Shown: piece after piece, positions 42,707-46,859 of the stretch | Layout: every line of letters starts with the position of its first letter | Numbering within the stretch: position 1 is the first letter of the stretch | Assembly (NCBI GenBank): GCA_031550125.1 | Contig: JAVBOW010000034.1 | Span: 1-46,859, forward strand | Length of the DNA: 46,859 nt | Reading direction: 5' to 3' | DNA from: JAVBOW01 sp031550125 | Lineage (GTDB): Bacteria; Bacteroidota; Bacteroidia; Bacteroidales; Rikenellaceae | Notes under the pieces: generated by a model | Database searches by the model: none | What the model was told of the DNA's origin: nothing | What the model saw: the letters and a program-made list of their open reading frames with translations, nothing else | Position numbers and translations under genes: made by a program

Positions 42707-42744
42707 CAAAAATACGAAAACTTACGCAAATTAGCCTAATTTTG
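42707..42744. promoter_or_regulatory. Divergent -7 boxes for trpS and the exporter
   Basis: Minus strand: TATTTTTG at 42707-42714, directed toward trpS. Plus strand: TAATTTTG at 42737-42744, 29 bases before the exporter ATG. Both match TAnnTTTG. Confidence 0.55.
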
Positions 42745-42772
42745 TCTTTTTATATAACTCAACTCGCTTCCG

Positions 42773-44596
42773 ATGAATATATATTGGAGAATTATGGGAT
42801 TCGCCAAACCTATAGGGCGGTATGCAATCCCTTACTTTTTCTGCACCCTTATTTACGCCGTTTTCTTTCCGCTCACCTTCGGGCTTATATATCCGGTGCT
42901 GAATATACTTTTCGGATCGGAACACGTAGAGGCCGTCACCTCGACGCCGGCCTTTACATTGTCGCTCGAATATGTCCAGCAAATAATAATCTACGGGGTA
43001 TTCCGCTTTTTCGGCCCCGGATACACCACCATGGACGTGCTTGTGGCCGTGGCCATACTGGTAACCGCATGCGCGTTCATAGCCAACCTGTTCCGCTACC
43101 TGGCCCAGCGCATTATAGAAACCATGAGGGTGAACTCGCTCATGAAACTGCGCAACGAGGTGTTCGACAACGTGATGGGCATGCATGTGGGCTACTTCGG
43201 CAACGAACGCAAGGGAGACATAATATCGAAGATATCGTCCGACATGCAGGTAGTGCAATTCTGTATAACCAACACTCTGCAGGTGCTTTTCCGCGATCCG
43301 CTGCTGATAATAGGATATATATTCGTACTCGTGGTCACGTCGTGGCAGCTCACGCTCTTCGCCGTCGTTTTCCTGCCCGTGTCGGCGCTCACGATAGGCT
43401 ATATCGTTAAGAGGCTGCGCCGCAAAGCCACCAGGGCGCAGGAGACCTTCGCCGATATGGTGAGCATGATGGACGAGTCGATAACGGGTATAAAGATAAT
43501 CAAGGCATACAACGCCGTAGACTATATAAAAGACAAATTCCACGCCCTGAACCGGAAGTTCGGCGCGCTGACCCTGAAAATATCGCGCCGTCAGCAGCTC
43601 GGATCGCCGGTAAGCGAATTCCTGGGCATCGTAACCGTGGCGATTATACTGATATACGGCGGGGGATTGGTCCTGGGCGGAGAACTCGATCCTGCGGGAT
43701 TCATCGCTTACATAGGTATATTTTCGCAGATAACGCGTCCGGTACGAAGTTTCGCGGAGGCCTTCGGCAATATCAACCAGGGTATAGCGGCGGGCGAAAG
43801 GGTGTTCGAGCTTCTCGACGCGCAAAACCAGATAGAAGAGGCTCCCGCCGCCAAAGCGCTTGGAAAATTTTCGGGCGAGGTGGAGTTCCGCAACGTACGC
43901 TTCTCATACGCCGACCGCGAAATAATCAAAGGCGTCAGCTTCACCATACGCAAAGGCGAAACGGTGGCGCTCGTAGGCCCGTCGGGCGGCGGCAAATCCA
44001 CCATTTCCGACCTGATACCGCGCTTCTACGACGCACAGGACGGGGCCATACTGATAGACGGGGTGGACCTGCGCAACTACACCGTAGCCTCGCTGCGCGC
44101 CCAAATGGGTGTGGTGGCTCAGGAGACCATCCTCTTCAACGACACCATAGAACAGAACATACGCCTTGGCAAACAGGACGCCACGTTCGCCGAAATAGAG
44201 CATGCCGCCCGCATTGCCAACGCCCACGATTTCATTATGGAAACCGAGAACGGCTACCAGACCAACATCGGCGACCGCGGCATGAAACTCTCCGGGGGCC
44301 AGCGCCAAAGGCTGAGCATAGCGCGAGCCGTGTTGAAGAACCCCGACATTCTGATCCTGGACGAGGCGACATCGGCCCTCGACACCGAAAGCGAAGCTCT
44401 GGTGCAATCGGCCCTCGAAAAGTTGCTCAAAGGCCGGACGTCGCTGGTTATAGCCCACCGCCTCAGCACCATACACAATGCCGACAGAATAATAGTCATA
44501 GAATCGGGAAACATAGTGGAAGAAGGCAGTCACCGGCAACTGATGGAAAAAAACGGCCTTTACGCCAAACTCATCGAGATGCAGCACATGTCGTAA
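42773..44596 (+). CDS. msbA: ABC exporter, MsbA-like (permease fused to ATPase)
   Basis: 607 residues with six predicted membrane helices in the first 330 residues, then an ATPase domain. Walker A is GPSGGGKST with Lys408, the signature is LSGGQRQRL, Walker B is ILILDEATSALD, and the H-loop is VIAHRLST. Length and fold match lipid A or lipid flippases (MsbA) of the inner membrane. Other homodimeric exporters (drug or peptide) have the same layout, so the symbol is tentative. Transcribed divergently from trpS. About 60 bases separate its stop from the leader of the ABC-F gene. Confidence 0.85.
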   Translation: MNIYWRIMGFAKPIGRYAIPYFFCTLIYAVFFPLTFGLIYPVLNILFGSEHVEAVTSTPAFTLSLEYVQQIIIYGVFRFFGPGYTTMDVLVAVAILVTACAFIANLFRYLAQRIIETMRVNSLMKLRNEVFDNVMGMHVGYFGNERKGDIISKISSDMQVVQFCITNTLQVLFRDPLLIIGYIFVLVVTSWQLTLFAVVFLPVSALTIGYIVKRLRRKATRAQETFADMVSMMDESITGIKIIKAYNAVDYIKDKFHALNRKFGALTLKISRRQQLGSPVSEFLGIVTVAIILIYGGGLVLGGELDPAGFIAYIGIFSQITRPVRSFAEAFGNINQGIAAGERVFELLDAQNQIEEAPAAKALGKFSGEVEFRNVRFSYADREIIKGVSFTIRKGETVALVGPSGGGKSTISDLIPRFYDAQDGAILIDGVDLRNYTVASLRAQMGVVAQETILFNDTIEQNIRLGKQDATFAEIEHAARIANAHDFIMETENGYQTNIGDRGMKLSGGQRQRLSIARAVLKNPDILILDEATSALDTESEALVQSALEKLLKGRTSLVIAHRLSTIHNADRIIVIESGNIVEEGSHRQLMEKNGLYAKLIEMQHMS

Positions 44597-44625
44597 AAAC
44601 CGCACGGCCTATTCCGCAAAAACGT

Positions 44626-44633
44626 TATCTTTG
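44626..44633 (+). promoter_or_regulatory. Probable -7 box for the ABC-F leader
   Basis: TATCTTTG matches TAnnTTTG. Transcription would start near 44640, just ahead of the five-codon leader peptide at 44658. Confidence 0.6.
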
Positions 44634-44657
44634 CACTACGAACCTAAAAACACTACG

Positions 44658-44675
44658 ATGAGGATTAACAATTAA
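44658..44675 (+). CDS. Putative five-residue leader peptide (MRINN)
   Basis: ATG AGG ATT AAC AAT TAA reads MRINN then stop. It begins about 18 bases after the predicted transcription start. Its last codons and stop overlap the left arm of the stem that covers the ABC-F start region (44669-44679 with 44747-44757). Short leader peptides in this position are typical of ribosome-stalling attenuators upstream of antibiotic-resistance ABC-F, erm and related genes. It could instead be a chance short frame. Confidence 0.55.
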   Translation: MRINN

Positions 44676-44757
44676 TAGTTGGTTCCTTTAAACCGACACC
44701 GTAAGATTCAACTAAATTTCGGTTTAATCGGCCTTTACGCAAGGCCACTATTAATTG
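44669..44757 (+). promoter_or_regulatory. Candidate translational attenuator of the ABC-F gene
   Basis: CAATTAATAGT at 44669-44679 is a perfect 11-bp complement of ACTATTAATTG at 44747-44757, which ends 6 bases before the ABC-F ATG. Inside are two hairpins: TTAAACCGA/TCGGTTTAA (44688-44696 with 44719-44727, 9 bp) and GGCCTT/AAGGCC (44730-44735 with 44741-44746, 6 bp, loop TACGC). Together these form a three-way junction. A ribosome stalled on the MRINN leader would cover the left arm of the outer stem and free the initiation region. Confidence 0.72.
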
Positions 44758-44763
44758 TATGAA

Positions 44764-46350
44764 ATGGGCATCACAGTCTGCGACCTTTCCTATCGCCACC
44801 CCAATCAGCACACGCTATTGGAACACATCGGATTCTCCGTCCTTCATAACGACAAGGTCTCCATTACGGGTAATAACGGGTCGGGCAAATCGACGCTGCT
44901 CAAGTTGCTGGCGGGAGAACTTGTAGCCCTTTCCGGCTCCGTCCGTTATTCGTCGCAACCGTATTACCTTCCGCAGCAGATCGGCGCCATCGGGAAAAAC
45001 GTATCCGAAGCGCTGGGTGTGGCAGAAAAGTTGAATGCACTGAGACTCATATGCAACGGCAGCGCCGGGCAACAGCACTACGACCAGCTGGCCGACGAAT
45101 GGGATATCGAGTCGAAATGCCGCTCGGCCCTGGACCACTGGGGATTAACAAATGTAGACTACAGCACTCCGGTAGATTCGTTGAGCGGCGGCGAAAAGAC
45201 CAAGGTATTCCTTGCCGGCCTACACCTCCATAAGCCCGGAATAGTCCTTTTAGACGAGCCTACCAACCATCTCGACCGGACAGGCCGACAAAAGCTATAC
45301 GACTACATAGCCGGATGCAAAGCGTCGTTGGTAGTCGTAAGCCATGACACCGCCCTTTTGGATCTGGTGGAAACGACCTACGAATTATCGGAAAAGGGGT
45401 TGCGGCTGTATGGAGGCAATTTCTCTTTTTACAAAAAGCAAAAAGAGATCGAGGAAGAGTCTCTGGCGCAACGGATAAACGCGGAGGAAACCGCACTCCG
45501 CCTGGCCTGCAGAAAGGCCCGGGAAATTAAAGAACGGCAGGAAAAAAGGATTAGCCGCGTAGAAAAAACAACCACGGGCATACCCCGCATCATTTTGCAG
45601 GGACGTCAGAGCAAAGGAGAGAATACCGCGGCGAAATTATCCGGCAGGCATCAGGAGATTATAGCCGAAAACCAGAATAAACTGACCGGAATGAGACGGC
45701 GGCAACGAAAAAGTTGCGAACTCAAGATCGATTTCGACAACGCCCGTCTGCATGACGGCAAAACGATGGTCGCCGCCACAAACATGAACTTTGGCTACGA
45801 AAAAGGCCGGACGTTATGGCGGACCCCGCTAAACCTGGTGGTACGCAGCGGCGAAAGGATTCACATAAAAGGCGATAACGGAACGGGAAAGACAACGTTG
45901 ATAAAACTGCTGACCGGAGAGCTTACGCCGTCTGAAGGCAAAGTCATGATAACGGATTTTTCATACGTTTATTTAGACCAGCAGTACGGGCAGGTAAATC
46001 GGGATAGGAGCGTATTGGAGCTTGCGGAAGAATATAATGAAAACCAACTCGCGGACCATCAAATAAAGACAAGGCTAAACAGAGCCTTATTCCCAAAAGA
46101 TATGTGGGACAGGAATTGCCTTACGCTAAGCGGCGGCGAGCGCATGCGGCTTTATCTGTGCTGCTTAATGCTTTCGAACCACATTCCCGACATGCTCATC
46201 CTCGACGAACCCTCCAACAACCTCGACATGTCAAGCCTGTCGATACTCACCGAAACGATTAAAAATTATAAAGGGACCCTGTTGGTCATATCCCACGACA
46301 CATATTTCGTCAACCGCATAGAGATCAATAAAAGCATAGAACTCCTATAG
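44764..46350 (+). CDS. ABC-F family ATPase (ribosome-associated, possible antibiotic-resistance type)
   Basis: 528 residues from the ATG at 44764 (MGITVCDLSYRHPN). An upstream in-frame TTG at 44755 is inside the attenuator stem and less likely. It has two ATPase domains and no membrane segment. ABC1 has Walker A GNNGSGKST (Lys42), LSGGEKTKV and LLDEPTNHLD. ABC2 has GDNGTGKTT, LSGGERMR and LILDEPSNNLD. Between them is a charged helical linker of about 80 residues (EIEEESLAQRINAEE and following) that in ABC-F proteins reaches the ribosome. Family members eject antibiotics from the ribosome or regulate translation. The leader architecture favours the resistance class, but substrate specificity cannot be read from sequence. 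Base composition looks slightly less GC-rich than the neighbours, which may indicate transfer. Confidence 0.88.
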   Translation: MGITVCDLSYRHPNQHTLLEHIGFSVLHNDKVSITGNNGSGKSTLLKLLAGELVALSGSVRYSSQPYYLPQQIGAIGKNVSEALGVAEKLNALRLICNGSAGQQHYDQLADEWDIESKCRSALDHWGLTNVDYSTPVDSLSGGEKTKVFLAGLHLHKPGIVLLDEPTNHLDRTGRQKLYDYIAGCKASLVVVSHDTALLDLVETTYELSEKGLRLYGGNFSFYKKQKEIEEESLAQRINAEETALRLACRKAREIKERQEKRISRVEKTTTGIPRIILQGRQSKGENTAAKLSGRHQEIIAENQNKLTGMRRRQRKSCELKIDFDNARLHDGKTMVAATNMNFGYEKGRTLWRTPLNLVVRSGERIHIKGDNGTGKTTLIKLLTGELTPSEGKVMITDFSYVYLDQQYGQVNRDRSVLELAEEYNENQLADHQIKTRLNRALFPKDMWDRNCLTLSGGERMRLYLCCLMLSNHIPDMLILDEPSNNLDMSSLSILTETIKNYKGTLLVISHDTYFVNRIEINKSIELL

Positions 46351-46416
46351 ATCTGCAAGCTGGCGGCATCCGTCCATATCACACTGCATAGTTAAGGAGC
46401 AGTCCTTTCATACGCC

Positions 46417-46481
46417 GCGCGTCTGAACGCCAATATCTTTTTCGGGATCAGTCCGAAAAACAGGTTGGCGTTCAGATGCGC
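46417..46481. repeat. Head-to-head hairpin at the left edge of repeat copy B
   Basis: GCGCGTCTGAACGCCAA at 46417-46433 pairs with TTGGCGTTCAGATGCGC at 46465-46481 (16 of 17 Watson-Crick plus one G-U), enclosing TTTTTCGG/CCGAAAAA. The left arm is an inverted copy of the first ~31 bases of the repeat. Bases 46351-46416 show nothing. Confidence 0.75.
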
Positions 46482-46662
46482 GTCAAACAAAATAAAGCGC
46501 TGCGCCCTACGGTAACGACGCTGTGCATAGCGTGCGTCGGATTTCGCTTATCGTTTGAATTTCAAACCGGAGCGGACTGCGGTCCGTGAGGATTTGAAAT
46601 GAGAAGGATAAGTGAAAGATGATGCGCGCTATGCGCAGCCAACATATAATTGAGACTGGTCC
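46445..46662 (+). repeat. Dispersed structured repeat, copy B (full length)
   Basis: About 218 bp matching copy A. Arms: ends GGATCAGTC/GACTGGTCC; 46520-46538 with 46621-46639 (19 bp counting G-U); 46543-46552 with 46607-46616 (10 bp); 46559-46566 with 46593-46600 (8 bp); GGAC/GTCC at the tip. Relative to copy A, the pair G-C becomes A-T and T-G becomes T-A in the 8-bp arm, a compensatory change. A TTTTTCGGG run follows. The same TTTTTCGGG precedes the element at 46438-46446, and an IS begins soon after. Confidence 0.88.
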
Positions 46663-46768
46663 CTTTTTCGGGTCAGTCTGATCCCATTTAGTATAGCCAA
46701 TAAAAAAGGGCCAAAACCTGGAGTTCCTAACTTAGTCCGCGCAAAGAGTTAAGGTTGTTTATTAATCT

Positions 46769-46776
46769 TAACTTTG
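46769..46776 (+). promoter_or_regulatory. Possible -7 box before the transposase gene
   Basis: TAACTTTG matches TAnnTTTG, 4 bases before the predicted ATG at 46781. That spacing would give a nearly leaderless mRNA, so either the start or the box may be wrong. Confidence 0.35.
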
Positions 46777-46780
46777 AAAA

Positions 46781-46859
46781 ATGGGAACAAAAAGGGTTTA
46801 TGATCGCACGTTCAAGGAGCGTGCGGTAAAGCTGAGTTACGAACGTGATAGCGTCAAGG
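46781..46859 (+). CDS. IS3-family transposase OrfA, N-terminal fragment
   Basis: The first 26 codons read MGTKRVYDRTFKERAVKLSY and onward (ERDSVK), the start of a helix-turn-helix OrfA protein of the IS3 family (IS150-like DRxFKxxAV pattern). The gene continues beyond the window, so completeness, the OrfB frame and frameshift site cannot be judged. It is oriented away from the ABC-F gene. Confidence 0.72.
   Translation, partial: MGTKRVYDRTFKERAVKLSYERDSVK

Larger units (their letters stand above)
46675..46859 (+). mobile_element. Left end of an IS3-type insertion sequence (cut by window edge)
   Basis: The region begins near TCTGATCCCATTT, shortly after repeat copy B, and leads into a transposase-like frame at 46781. 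The exact left inverted repeat cannot be set because the right end is outside the window. The direct juxtaposition with a second TTTTTCGGGTCAGTC (repeat-start sequence) suggests insertion into or next to a repeat unit. Confidence 0.6.

Noticed and set aside
42678..42772. A trp-type attenuator upstream of trpS
   Set aside because: The leader is short, contains no cluster of Trp codons, and shows only a pair of -7 boxes.
44650..44763. A T-box or purine riboswitch upstream of the ABC-F gene
   Set aside because: No T-box or riboswitch consensus segments are present; a leader-peptide attenuator explains the stems better.
98..46662. CRISPR array made by the dispersed repeats
   Set aside because: The copies are kilobases apart, over 95 bp long, and not separated by regular spacers.

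Overview
The window is about 57% GC chromosomal DNA from a member of the Bacteroidales, plausibly a gut Alistipes/Rikenellaceae-like species. Evidence: Bacteroidota-type -7 promoter boxes (TAnnTTTG), a bamA-skp-skp cluster behind uppS, Cys-anchored surface lipoproteins, GH92 and GH32 exo-glycosidases, an LruC-type surface protein, and heavy use of ATA isoleucine codons despite the high GC. I see no tRNA, rRNA or CRISPR array. The genus is an inference.

Layout. 1-375: a GGAA tract and the first copy of a dispersed structured repeat. 376-8168: divergent housekeeping genes, pdxJ-cca leftward and nadK, uppS-bamA-skp-skp rightward (cofactors, undecaprenyl phosphate, outer-membrane assembly). 8280-12449, leftward: GH92 mannosidase, panB and a YghZ-type aldo/keto reductase. 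12900-17856: a secreted (alpha/alpha)6 glycosidase-like protein facing a GH32 fructanase that sits 3 bp behind a BamA-like outer-membrane protein. 18009-21829: nucleotide-sugar genes, rfbA-rfbC leftward and ugd-uxs rightward (dTDP-sugar; UDP-glucuronate to UDP-xylose). 21911-24482: small lipoproteins, including a tandem paralogous pair with a third envelope protein.

24551-31258 encodes a 2235-residue protein that is the most unusual gene here. It carries a complete set of fold-type I PLP-binding residues in its first half and an HPr-kinase-like Walker A segment (GDSGVGKSE) in its second half. Rightward from 31518 come guaD, a DUF554 membrane protein, DoxX and a small membrane protein, then an omega-amidase / aminotransferase / phenylacetate-CoA ligase / ACT operon that looks like amino-acid or aryl-acid metabolism. 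37366-41381 holds a CLC channel with CBS domains and an LruC lipoprotein (both leftward). trpS and an MsbA-like exporter then diverge. The right end has an ABC-F ATPase behind a leader that looks like a translational attenuator (five-codon leader peptide plus an 11-bp stem closing over the ABC-F start), another copy of the dispersed repeat, and the start of an IS3-type transposase gene cut by the window edge.

Main points for a second look: the PLP/HprK-like giant protein; a ~215-bp dispersed palindromic element with compensatory base changes between copies, suggesting a folded RNA; the ABC-F attenuator; and unusually long perfect-stem hairpins between convergent genes, one of them overlapping a stop codon.
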